From the NCBI GenBank assembly GCA_943192975.1, contig CALPCJ010000015.1:1-64000 (forward strand): DNA of 64,000 nt, written 5' to 3'. The notes under the pieces are model-generated. The model saw only the letters and a program-made list of their open reading frames with translations. It was not told the origin of the DNA and searched no databases. Shown in pieces: positions 43,576 to 52,600 of the stretch. This DNA is from Senimuribacter intestinalis (GTDB lineage Bacteria > Bacillota > Clostridia > Peptostreptococcales > Anaerovoracaceae). Numbering within the stretch: the first letter of the stretch is position 1; the number at the start of each line of letters is the position of its first letter. A program made the translations under genes and the position numbers.

Positions 43576-44778
43576 TTGAAGGACCTGAAACATCTATTTT
43601 ATTTTGAAAAACTGTTAGAGGAAAGTCATAATGATTTGGTGCGTGAGGCACAAAGCCGAGGAGATATCGCTATCGGCAGCGTCTGCGCATTGATTCCGGA
43701 GGTGCTGCTCAATTTGTCGGGGACTTTTGCTGTGCGGCTTCGTGCGCCTAGGACTGGGTCCATTGAAATGGGTACCTACTATATGACCAGTTTACTTTGC
43801 GAAGGGTGCAGAGCTTATTTGGAAAGAGCTTTAGAAGGCGGCTATGAGTTTCTCGACTGCATGCTGACCCCGGATGCTTGCGCACAGATGAATCGGTGCG
43901 TAGAAAATATTGAAAAACAGGGACTTTGCAGCAAGGAACATTTCTTTGTCACCTATGCAGACGTGCCTATGAAAGCAGATGAAACTGCGCTGAAACACTA
44001 TGTAAAACAAATGCGTCTTCGGGTACTTGCTCCGCTTCACGAAGCTTTTGGCATTGACGTATCTGACGCTGCGCTGTTTCAGGCGGTAAAGGCACAAAAC
44101 CAGATAAATGAGCTGATTCGCAAAATTGGTGATTTTAGAAAAACAGAAAATCCGGTTATCACCGGCTATGAGTTTGCGGTGCTGTGCCTTGCTACTTATT
44201 GCTGTCCTCATGATCTTTTGGTTGAAAAGCTGACGGAAACCTTGGAAGAATTGAACAGCAGGGAGCCTGACGAGAAGTCTCCGTACCGCGTGCGAGTCGT
44301 TATGGCTGGCTCTGAAATCGACGACCCGGCGCTAATTAAACTGGCGGAGGAAGCCGGCGCTTATGTGGCGGCGGATCGTTTTTGCTTTGGCTCTCTTCCG
44401 GGCAGAGAGGAAATTGTGATTGAACCTGAAGAAGATCCACTGACAAGTATTTGCAGGCATTACATGGAGCACGGGCAGTGTCCTCGCTACATGAACACCG
44501 ATAAAATTCGCGAGAGAAAAACTTATATAGATGCACTGGCGAAGGAGTACAACGCGGACGGTATTATTTACCAGTATATGAAGTTTTGTGATTACTGGGG
44601 CTACGAGCAGGCTGCAGCGACCCACATCATGCGTAAGGACTATGGATATCCTGTACTTTCCATCGACCACCCTTATGTTGTAGGACAAAGCGGGCAGCTG
44701 CGCACCCGCATACAGGCATTTGTGGAAAGTATAGAAATTAAGAAACTGGCAGGTCAAAAGGAGACGAAACATGAGTAA
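43576..44778 (+). CDS. 2-hydroxyacyl-CoA dehydratase family subunit (HgdB/BcrB-like), subunit 1
   Basis: A 400-aa protein of the 2-hydroxyacyl-CoA dehydratase/benzoyl-CoA reductase/double-cubane family. Visible features are LLCEGCRAYLERAL (Cys75, Cys78), further cysteines at 95, 102 and 108, the RVRVVMAGSEIDDPAL strand, CPRYMNTDK, and GIIYQYMKFCDYWGYE with a conserved Cys. Such subunits hold a [4Fe-4S] or double-cubane cluster reduced by an ATP-driven activase. The start is TTG at 43576 after AGGAGT. It overlaps the next subunit by 8 bp. No CoA-transferase or acyl-CoA dehydrogenase gene accompanies it, so a classical amino-acid fermentation role is not supported. Confidence 0.85.
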   Translation: MKDLKHLFYFEKLLEESHNDLVREAQSRGDIAIGSVCALIPEVLLNLSGTFAVRLRAPRTGSIEMGTYYMTSLLCEGCRAYLERALEGGYEFLDCMLTPDACAQMNRCVENIEKQGLCSKEHFFVTYADVPMKADETALKHYVKQMRLRVLAPLHEAFGIDVSDAALFQAVKAQNQINELIRKIGDFRKTENPVITGYEFAVLCLATYCCPHDLLVEKLTETLEELNSREPDEKSPYRVRVVMAGSEIDDPALIKLAEEAGAYVAADRFCFGSLPGREEIVIEPEEDPLTSICRHYMEHGQCPRYMNTDKIRERKTYIDALAKEYNADGIIYQYMKFCDYWGYEQAAATHIMRKDYGYPVLSIDHPYVVGQSGQLRTRIQAFVESIEIKKLAGQKETKHE

Positions 44779-46309
44779 AGAAGCAGGCGGCAGGAAGCTA
44801 GGCAGTTTGTATGACGGAAAAAAAGCGAGAAAACGCAGAGAGTGGCGTGGCTTTAAAGATACTTGGTACGCCTATACACAATGGCTGAAAATCTGGAAAG
44901 TTCTCATTAAGTTTGCGGCAAAACCAAGAAACATTAAAGGCTTTTTCCGTTATCGTTGGATGCTCAATTTTTTGGCGGTGCCGGATTTTTTTGACAGACA
45001 TACAGAAGGCATGCGAGATGTGCAGCTTCGAATGGCACACACCGGTCTGGGACTGATTGTAACTGATATGTGTGAAATGGTAGAGACGATTTTTAAGGCG
45101 GACCCGCGTATCGGCAACGACAAAGCACTCAGCGACCGCATTGTTATCTTTGATGAAAATATGATGAGTGAGATTATGAATGGATTTCCCAATCTGCGGT
45201 GGCTGTCGGTAGAAGTTCCATCTATTTATACCAGCGCCATGATGAATCAGACCGGCGTATCTCACTATATCGACGTAACCAGCAGATTCGGCATTCCGGG
45301 AGACGTATGTCCTATGCCGGCGGCGGAGCTTGGTCTTGCCATCGACGACGATTTTCCTCTTATTGGCAAATGTGCGGTACAGTGCAACACCACTTGCGAC
45401 GGCAGCGCTATGGGAAACGGGATTGAAGCCATGCGCTTTAATATTCCGACTTTCCAGCTGGCAGTACCCATTCGCCATACCCAGGAAAGTGTGCAGGATT
45501 ATGCGGCAGATGAGATTAAAAACTGTATTCGCTTTATAGAGGAAAATACCGGCGAAACCTTTGACTGGAACGCATTCTTTGCTTCTATGAAAACCTTTAA
45601 CGCAGAGAGCGAGCTGACAAAGGAATGGCTGGAAATGTCCAGAACACCGTATCCGCAGGTCATTGGAGACAATCTTGCTCTTTATCGCTACGGTGTGTAT
45701 CAGGCTGCAGGCGGGCGGAATATGGAATTCCTGGAAACTGACCGCAAAATCACCGCCTTGGCGCAGGAGGGTTATGCGAAAAAACTGCCTGTGGCAAAGG
45801 AAGTCAGACATAGAGCTATTACTTGGGGTGTACAGGCGGCATATTATACAGCTTTTCCGATTTGGCTGCAGAACTGCTGGGGGATTGCGGCTCTGGCAGA
45901 TATGCTCAGTCTGGTTTCTATGGAGCCGATTGATACCGAAGACCCGGAAAAAGCCATTTATGATCTGGCACATCTTTACGAAAACATGATTATGCGCAAC
46001 CGCTCTAACGGCGGTTATGAAGTGGGCGTCGAGGCCCTTTGGCGCTACTGCGAATATTTTAACTGTGATATGGTTATTATGTATGCGCATATGGGCTGCA
46101 AAGCCATGAGCGGGTATCACGGCATTTTTGAAGAGGAAGCCCGCAAGCGCGGCATTCATCTGATTTGGGTGACCCATGGGCTGATGAAACCGGAGGACGC
46201 GTCTCGGCAGGACATGCGGACAGAAGTCAATCGCTATATGCGTACCGTGCTTCGTGAAGAACCAGTAGACCCAACCCTTGAGGAGTTCGACGACGCAAAG
46301 TGCTGGTAA
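44771..46309 (+). CDS. 2-hydroxyacyl-CoA dehydratase family subunit (HgdA/BcrC-like), subunit 2
   Basis: A 512-aa partner of the preceding gene. An ~85-residue basic N-terminus (GRKLGSLYDGKKARKRREWRG) is unusual for the family. The core has the VCPMPAAELGLAIDDDFPLIG and CAVQCNTTCDGSAMGNGIEA blocks (several Cys for a cluster), FQLAVPIRHTQESV, and a C-terminal GCKAMSGYHGIFEEEARKRGI with HLIWVTHGLM. It probably forms a heterodimer with subunit 1. Its stop codon sits in the first palindromic unit of repeat array 2, which separates it from the activase gene by 379 bp. Confidence 0.85.
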   Translation: MSKEAGGRKLGSLYDGKKARKRREWRGFKDTWYAYTQWLKIWKVLIKFAAKPRNIKGFFRYRWMLNFLAVPDFFDRHTEGMRDVQLRMAHTGLGLIVTDMCEMVETIFKADPRIGNDKALSDRIVIFDENMMSEIMNGFPNLRWLSVEVPSIYTSAMMNQTGVSHYIDVTSRFGIPGDVCPMPAAELGLAIDDDFPLIGKCAVQCNTTCDGSAMGNGIEAMRFNIPTFQLAVPIRHTQESVQDYAADEIKNCIRFIEENTGETFDWNAFFASMKTFNAESELTKEWLEMSRTPYPQVIGDNLALYRYGVYQAAGGRNMEFLETDRKITALAQEGYAKKLPVAKEVRHRAITWGVQAAYYTAFPIWLQNCWGIAALADMLSLVSMEPIDTEDPEKAIYDLAHLYENMIMRNRSNGGYEVGVEALWRYCEYFNCDMVIMYAHMGCKAMSGYHGIFEEEARKRGIHLIWVTHGLMKPEDASRQDMRTEVNRYMRTVLREEPVDPTLEEFDDAKCW

Positions 46310-46622
46310 TGGAGTTGTCCCAATTTCCGAAGGAAATTGATGGAAACTCCTTATGCTTTAGCGTCCCACGAGCAGAGTGAGTGGCAAGACGCTAGTCGTA
46401 TAATGGAGTTCACCTGCTCCAAAACTTGTTTTGGTAAAGCAGACCTTATGCTTTGGGAGACCTAACTCAATAAGCGAAGCGAATTGTAGTAGGTCCCCTG
46501 TCAGGAGTGCAGTGCTTTAGCACGTGGCACTCTACGACTAGTTCCCACGAGCAGAGCGAGTGGCAAGACGCTAGTCGTATAATGGAGCCCGCCCAATTTC
46601 CGCTTGGTGAGTGATGGGAGCT
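46306..46622 (+). repeat. Chain of palindromic repeat units, array 2
   Basis: It begins at the stop codon of the upstream gene with TAATGGAGTTGTCCCAATTT. A type B unit (46311-46350) is followed by a type A unit (46351-46406) with arms TAGCGTC/GACGCTA and core CCCACGAGCAGAGTGAGTGG. Next come a C unit (CCAAAAC/GTTTTGG), a composite unit with arms GACCTA/TAGGTC and GAGTGC/GCACTC, another A core with the same ACGCTAGTCGTATAATGG end, and a final B-like unit. It is the same system as array 1 at 32217-32441. Confidence 0.85.
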
Positions 46623-46688
46623 AATAGAAACAAATAAAAACAGTGAAAACAAAACTGTGAAATAACTTAATACAAACGGAGGAAGACG

Positions 46689-47486
46689 ATGAAATATTTT
46701 GGCGGCTGTGATGCCGGAAGTACATATACAAAATGCGTGATTCTAGATGAGACTGCAAAAATTGTAGCATCCGTGATTCTAAAAAGCAGAATTAATCCGG
46801 TTCTCAGTGCGCAGGATGCGCTGGCTGCTGCGCTGGAACAAATTCCCGAACTGAAAAATGCGGAGGATTTAACCTATTTAGTAGGCACCGGCTATGGCAG
46901 AAATAAAGTTCCGTTCGCAGACGAAAACATTTCTGAAATAAGCTGCCATGCCATGGGGGTTCATGCAGCGGCGCCGGACGTGCGCGCGATTATTGATATT
47001 GGAGGCCAGGATGTAAAGGGCATCGCCGTTGATACTGATGGAACTGTACTGAATTTTGCAATGAATGATAAATGTGCAGCGGGGACCGGAAGGTTTTTTG
47101 AAACGATGGCGAACGCCTTTGAGATGAGCCTGCCGGAGTTTTCAAAACTGTCGCTGGGCGTAAAGAACGCAATTCCAATCACGGCGCAGTGTGCGGTCTT
47201 TGCGGAGAGTGAGGTAATCTCCCTTGTAGGAGAAGGAAAGCCCATGGAAGAAATTGCAGCAGGCATTCAGATATCTGTGGCTAAACGGTGTTTTGTTATG
47301 GCAAAGAAAGCCGGCGTGACTGACAGCGTAACTTTAACCGGCGGCTGTGCAAAAAATGAAGGTTTGAAAGCTGCGATTCAAAAAGTTCTGAAGGTAGAAG
47401 TTGTCGATTTATCGGTAGATCCGCAGCTGATGGGAGCACTTGGCGCAGCGGAATTTGCAAGGCAGAAAGGAATGGCAAAATGTTAA
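46689..47486 (+). CDS. Acyl-CoA dehydratase activase (HgdC/BcrA-like, ATP-dependent)
   Basis: A 265-aa ASKHA-fold ATPase that delivers a low-potential electron to the dehydratase-type partner. It shows GGCDAGSTYTKCVILD (phosphate 1), IIDIGGQDVKGIAVD (phosphate 2) and TGGCAKNEGL (adenosine). The two cysteines that hold the shared [4Fe-4S] cluster at the dimer interface are Cys129 in NDKCAAGTGRFF and Cys168 in TAQCAVFAESE. GGAGGA precedes the ATG. It is followed without a gap by the 53-residue membrane protein gene. It presumably powers the two subunits encoded upstream. Confidence 0.92.
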   Translation: MKYFGGCDAGSTYTKCVILDETAKIVASVILKSRINPVLSAQDALAAALEQIPELKNAEDLTYLVGTGYGRNKVPFADENISEISCHAMGVHAAAPDVRAIIDIGGQDVKGIAVDTDGTVLNFAMNDKCAAGTGRFFETMANAFEMSLPEFSKLSLGVKNAIPITAQCAVFAESEVISLVGEGKPMEEIAAGIQISVAKRCFVMAKKAGVTDSVTLTGGCAKNEGLKAAIQKVLKVEVVDLSVDPQLMGALGAAEFARQKGMAKC

Positions 47487-47641
47487 AAATTGTACTCATG
47501 ATAGCCTGTATTTTGGCAGTGCTTTTTGTGCTGAGCCTAGTTGTGTTCTTTTTCAATTTAGATATGAAGATGGCAGCGAAGATGGGAACTCTTCTAAATG
47601 GACATTATGACAGAATCAAACGGGACAGGATGGACGGATGA
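47480..47641 (+). CDS. 53-residue single-pass membrane protein in the activase operon
   Basis: A short gene that overlaps the activase stop by 7 bp and the next start by 4 bp (ATGA). The product begins MLKIVLMIACILAVLFVLSL, continues VVFFFN and ends in a basic tail with KRDRMDG. That indicates one N-terminal membrane helix with a cytoplasmic tail of ~27 residues. The tight overlaps on both sides make it very likely real. I do not recognise the family; it may anchor the complex at the membrane. Confidence 0.75.
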   Translation: MLKIVLMIACILAVLFVLSLVVFFFNLDMKMAAKMGTLLNGHYDRIKRDRMDG

Positions 47642-48360
47642 TGAAACTCTACGATGCATTGATTGAGGAGGTTTTATCTTTGACTGGGCAGGCGCAGGTG
47701 CAGTCCTGCAGCGGAAAAGCCTGGCAGCAGACAGATGACTTTGAGATGGTGATGAAAAAGGATATGGCATATGAGTTGGGCGGCGGCAGTTTGCCGGCGG
47801 TCAGCGGGCTTTTCTTTACCTCGGATGAAAGTTTGGTCCCCGAAGACGAGGTGCTGCTTTTTGGTCCAGACCTTCCGCAGCTTGAAACGGATTCATCCTA
47901 TGCAAGAATTACCCTTTTAAAAGTTGAAGAAAACAGCTTTGCAGGACAAGATGAGGCTTATGAACAATTGCGTAAGATAGAGTATACAAGGTATCATGTT
48001 TTTCCCAGGGGCTATATGATGAGGATTTCTGCTGCAGGTATGCGCGAGCCTGTTCGCATTGCAAAAAAAGCCCTGCGGGAAGGGATGACTTTTGAGAAAG
48101 TAGGGCGCTTATTCATAGAGGGATACCATACCCATCCGAAGGTAGAATGCGTCACGATTTTATTCATTACCCAGCCGGATTTTCCCTACGAAAAGTTGGC
48201 GATGCTGGCTAAAAAAGGGGAAGAAATCACAGCTTCTCTGCACCGGATTTTCGACAATCTGGTGATGGATTGCAGGGCGTGCAGTCTGAAGCCAGTCTGC
48301 GATGAGGTGGAGGGATTGCGCAGTTTACATTTTCAGGCAGCGGGTGTAGCAATGAAATAA
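47638..48360 (+). CDS. Acetyl-CoA synthase middle-domain-like protein
   Basis: A 240-aa protein that resembles the central part of acetyl-CoA synthase (CdhC/AcsB). Matching blocks are YELGGGSLPA (synthase EMGGNRTPA), EVLLFGPDLPQL (EVIGPDIDQI), IEYTRYHVFPRGYMMRIS, VRIAKKALREGMTFEKVGRLFIE (synthase WLRVSKDAVAKGFRFKNYGE) and VECVTILFITQPDFPYEK. The C-terminus carries DCRACSLKPVC (Cys212, 215, 221) at the place where acetyl-CoA synthase has its first A-cluster cysteines. The second half of the synthase is absent. Function is unknown; it may bind a nickel or iron-sulfur site. It ends the operon. Confidence 0.78.
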   Translation: MMKLYDALIEEVLSLTGQAQVQSCSGKAWQQTDDFEMVMKKDMAYELGGGSLPAVSGLFFTSDESLVPEDEVLLFGPDLPQLETDSSYARITLLKVEENSFAGQDEAYEQLRKIEYTRYHVFPRGYMMRISAAGMREPVRIAKKALREGMTFEKVGRLFIEGYHTHPKVECVTILFITQPDFPYEKLAMLAKKGEEITASLHRIFDNLVMDCRACSLKPVCDEVEGLRSLHFQAAGVAMK

Positions 48361-48382
48361 TATGATTATGAGAAAAGTAATA

Positions 48383-48432
48383 AAACTTGTGCGATAGAAT
48401 GTAAGTTTGTGTTCTGCTGCACAAGTTTTTTA
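48383..48432 (+). terminator. Terminator of the activase operon
   Basis: AAACTTGTGC (48383-48392) pairs with GCACAAGTTT (48419-48428), then TTTT. The loop is long. Confidence 0.8.
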
Positions 48433-48467
48433 CTTCGATTGTACTGAAAAAAATCCCAAAACAGCTA

Positions 48468-48496
48468 TTGCATAAATATAAATTTACTGGTATAAT
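48468..48496 (+). promoter_or_regulatory. carAB promoter with an ARG-box-like overlap
   Basis: TTGCAT (48468-48473), 17-bp spacer, extended -10 TGGTATAAT ending at 48496. TGCATAAATATAAA at 48469-48482 matches 12 of 14 positions of the ARG box and overlaps the -35, but the region is AT-rich so the match may be chance. Confidence 0.6.
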
Positions 48497-48563
48497 CTTC
48501 CGTTAGAACGTAATAGAAAACAGCAAGAAACGCAGAATCACTTACAAAGTACAAGGAGGGCAG

Positions 48564-49664
48564 ATGAAAGGACTTATTTATCTAGAAGACGGCAGCATAT
48601 ATAAAGGAAAGGGCTTTGGTGCCTGCACCACCAACGTGGGAGAACTGGTCTTTAACACAGCGATGACCGGGTATCAGAAAACATTGACCGACCCTTCCTA
48701 TAGTGGACAGATGATTACCATGACCTATCCGCTTTTGGGAAACTACGGGATTAACGATGAAGACTATGAGTCAGAAAAAATTCATGCACTGGGCGCAGTA
48801 TGCCAGGATTTATGTATGAAACCCAGCAACCATCACAGCGTAAAGACCATTGACCAGTGGTTTTGCGAGCAGGGTGTTCCAGGTGTTTACGGCGTAGACA
48901 CTAGAGAAATTACGAGAAAGCTCAGAAAGACCGGCAGCCAGAAGTGTGTTATTACCACAGAAGATATTCCCCTCAGTGAAATTAAAAAACTTGCAGAAGA
49001 GACAGAACTTTCGACAGACCAGATGAAAACTGCTGGCGTGCAGGAGATACAGACAATAAAAACGCCGGGAAGTGACTTCCACGTAGCAGTGCTGGATTTG
49101 GGCGTGAAGCGGAGTATTCTCAAAGAACTGGCAGACCGAGGCTGCAGTATGACCATCTACCCTTACGGTACCAAAGCAAAGACTATTTTGGAGGCAAAGC
49201 CTGACGGCGTTTTTCTGACCAATGGCCCAGGGGACCCTGCATCGGCAACGGAAGCGGTAGCCGTTATCGAGAAGCTTATAACCAACAGTAATTATGGCGC
49301 GGATTTAATGCCGATTTTCGGTATCTGCATGGGACATCAGCTGATCGCCCTTGCCTGCGGCGGCAGCACCTACAAAATGCAGTACGGACATCGTGGCTGC
49401 AATCACGGCGTCTTCGATAAAAATATTGGAAGAAGTTATATCACCAGCCAGAATCACGGCTACGCAGTGCAGCCGCAAAGTATTGTTCTAAAAGGGCTGG
49501 AAGCGACCCATCTGAATTTGAATGACGGAAGTGTGGAAGGGATGGCACATCTGTCAAAACCAGTTTTTTCTGTACAGTTTCATCCTGAATCAAATCCAGG
49601 TCCAAACGATACTGGATACTTATTCGATCAGTTCATCGACTTAATGAAAGGGGGAAGACTGTAA
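48564..49664 (+). CDS. carA: Carbamoyl-phosphate synthase small subunit
   Basis: The glutaminase subunit (366 aa) that supplies ammonia to carB. The N-terminal domain opens LEDGSIYKGKGFG and has NTAMTGYQKTLTDPSYSGQ and VYGVDTREITRKLR. The class I amidotransferase domain shows LTNGPGDP, the nucleophile in GICMGHQ and the His-Glu pair in FHPESNPGP. AAGGAGG lies upstream. The stop overlaps the carB ATG by one base. A single carAB set would serve both arginine and pyrimidine synthesis. Confidence 0.97.
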   Translation: MKGLIYLEDGSIYKGKGFGACTTNVGELVFNTAMTGYQKTLTDPSYSGQMITMTYPLLGNYGINDEDYESEKIHALGAVCQDLCMKPSNHHSVKTIDQWFCEQGVPGVYGVDTREITRKLRKTGSQKCVITTEDIPLSEIKKLAEETELSTDQMKTAGVQEIQTIKTPGSDFHVAVLDLGVKRSILKELADRGCSMTIYPYGTKAKTILEAKPDGVFLTNGPGDPASATEAVAVIEKLITNSNYGADLMPIFGICMGHQLIALACGGSTYKMQYGHRGCNHGVFDKNIGRSYITSQNHGYAVQPQSIVLKGLEATHLNLNDGSVEGMAHLSKPVFSVQFHPESNPGPNDTGYLFDQFIDLMKGGRL

Positions 49665-52600
49665 TGCCTAGAGATTTTACCTTAAAGAAAGTTTTAATTA
49701 TCGGTTCCGGTCCGATTATTATTGGACAAGCAGCAGAGTTTGACTATGCAGGCACGCAGGCGTGCAAAGCTATCAGCGAAGAAGGCATTGAGACTATTCT
49801 CATCAACAGCAATCCAGCGACCATTATGACCGATCAGGGAATTGCAGATAAAGTTTATCTGGAACCGATTACAGAAGAAGCTGTGGAACAGATTCTTGCA
49901 AAAGAGCGCCCGGATGGCGTGCTGGCAGGGTTTGGCGGACAGACTGGACTAAACCTTGCTATGGCGCTGGACGAAAAAGGTGTCTTTGAGAAATACGGTG
50001 TTAGACTTCTTGGCGTCAATAAAGAGTCCATCCATAAAGCCGAAGACAGGGAGGCATTTAAAGCGCTGATGCTGCAGACGGGACATCCCATTCCGCCGAG
50101 CACTATCGCAACAAGCCTGGAAGAATGTAAGGTCTTTGTTGAAGAAATTGGATATCCTGTTATTATCCGCCCTGCATATACTCTGGGCGGCACAGGCGGC
50201 GGCATTGCCCACAACGATGAAGAACTGGAACATTTCTGCCAGCTTGGGATCGAGAAAAGCGCGATCGGGCAGATCTTGCTGGAAAAGTCTGTAGCAGGCT
50301 GGAAAGAAGTAGAATACGAGGTAATCAGGGACGGCAAGAATAACTGCATCATTATCTGCAGTATGGAAAATCTGGACCCTGTGGGCGTGCATACGGGAGA
50401 CAGCATCGTAGTAGCGCCGACACAGACTTTGACCGACGGCCAGTATCAGATGTTGCGAGACGCATCGTTATCTATCATCAGAAAGCTGGAAATCGAAGGC
50501 GGCTGTAATGTGCAGTTTGCACTTAACCCGGATAAAGACGAATACATCGTCATTGAGGTGAACCCGCGGGTGAGCCGTTCTTCTGCACTTGCATCCAAAG
50601 CAGCCGGCTATCCAATCGCGAAAATTGCTGCCAAAATTGCCATCGGTTATAGCCTGGATGAATTGAAGAATTATGTAACAGAAAGCTCCAGCGCTTGTTT
50701 TGAGCCGGCTCTTGACTACTGCGTCGTAAAATTTCCGAAGTGGCCATTTGATAAATTCCGCACTGCGTCAAGAAAGCTGGGCACACAGATGAAAGCCACC
50801 GGAGAAATCATGGCAATTGACAGAAACTTTGAAAGTGCACTCTTAAAGGCGATTGCCTCTTTGGAAACGGAAGGTACGGGATTACGTGTACCGTACGTGA
50901 CGGGGCTTTCTGACAGCCGCCTCATGGAAAAACTCCTTGCCTGCGATGATGAGCGTATATTTTGTATCGCAGAAGCATTCCGGCGCGGACTTGCTGGCGT
51001 AGAAGAGATTTTTGAACTGACACAAATTGACCGCTGGTTCCTTTATAAAATTGAGGGCATCGTGTTGATGGAAAAAACGCTGCAGAGCGAAGAAATTACG
51101 GCAGATTTAGTCAGAGTGGCAGAACAGCGCGGCTTTACAGACGACGAGATTCTGGGACTGACCGGCATGGAAAGAGAGGTCCTTCAGGATATCAGATTGT
51201 ATCACGATATTTACCCAGTTTACAAGGTGGTCGATACCTGTGCGGGAGAATTTGACGCAGTCACGCCGTACTACTATTCCAGCTATGGCGGGGAAAATGA
51301 AAGTGTAAAGAGTACCCATGAAAAAATTCTGGTTGTCGGCTCCGGTCCCATTCGGATCGGTCAGGGCATTGAATTTGACTACTGCTGTGTGCAAGGCGTG
51401 TGGGCTTTGAAGGAACTGGGCTATGAGTCCATTATCATTAACAATAATCCGGAGACGGTCAGCACGGATTTTGATACAGCAGACAAGCTGTATTTTGAAC
51501 CGCTTCATACAGACGATGTGATGAACGTGATTAAGCAGGAGAGACCGGAAGGTGTGATTCTGCAGTTTGGCGGGCAGACTTCCCTAAATCTTGCATCCAA
51601 ACTGGCTGCAAGAAGTATTAAAATTTTGGGCACGCAGAATAAATATATCGATCTGGCGGAAGATAGAGAAAAGTTCTCTAGTCTTTTGGATCTGTTAGAT
51701 ATTGCAGCGCCAAAAGGCTGTGCGGTGCGCAACCAGGAGGAAGCCTTTGAGGCGGTAGAACGTCTGGGTTATCCTCTCGTCGTGCGTCCGTCTTTTGTGA
51801 TTGGTGGCAGAGCCATGCAGGTAGTCTATTCCGATGAGGAACTGCGGAAATATCTGAAGGAGGCGGTAAAACTTTCCCACGAGCATCCTGTCCTCATCGA
51901 CAAATATGTTGAGGGCAAGGAAATTGAGGTAGATGCAGTAGCTGACGGAGAGGATGTCCTGATTCCGGGCATTATGGAACATATCGAGAGAACCGGCGTC
52001 CATTCTGGAGACAGCTGTACGGTATATCCGACTTACTCGCTGCCGGAGGAAGTACTGCAGGAACTGCTTTTCGCTACAAAACGCATCTGCCGGGCGCTAC
52101 ATATCGTTGGACTTGTCAATATTCAGTATGTCTGGGACGGCGAACGGATTTATGTTATCGAAGTGAATCCGCGTGCGTCAAGAACGGTGCCGATTCTCAG
52201 CAAGGTGACAAAAGTACCGATGGTAAAATTGGCAGTAGCCGTCATGACTGGCAACAAGCTGGTTGATCTTGGCTATGGCACAGGTATTTACCCTGCACAA
52301 AATTACTATGCTGTAAAAGTACCGGTATTCTCCGACGCAAAATTGACCGATGTAGATGTGGCAGTGGGACCTGAGATGAAGTCTACCGGTGAAGTATTAG
52401 GTATCGATACCGACCTGGATAAAGCCATCTATAAAGGGTTTCTGGGAACAGGAACACAGATTCCAACAGGAGGCGGCGTGTTCATTTCTCTCAAAGACCA
52501 TGACAAAACAGAGGAAAGCGCAGCGGTGATAAAGGACTACATGGACATGGGATTTGTTCTATACGCCTCGGCAGGAACGGCAGTATATTTGAAGAAATAT

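Noticed and set aside
44798..46177. 459-codon minus-strand ORF
   Set aside because: Antisense of the dehydratase-like subunit 2, whose protein has clear family motifs; the antisense protein has none.
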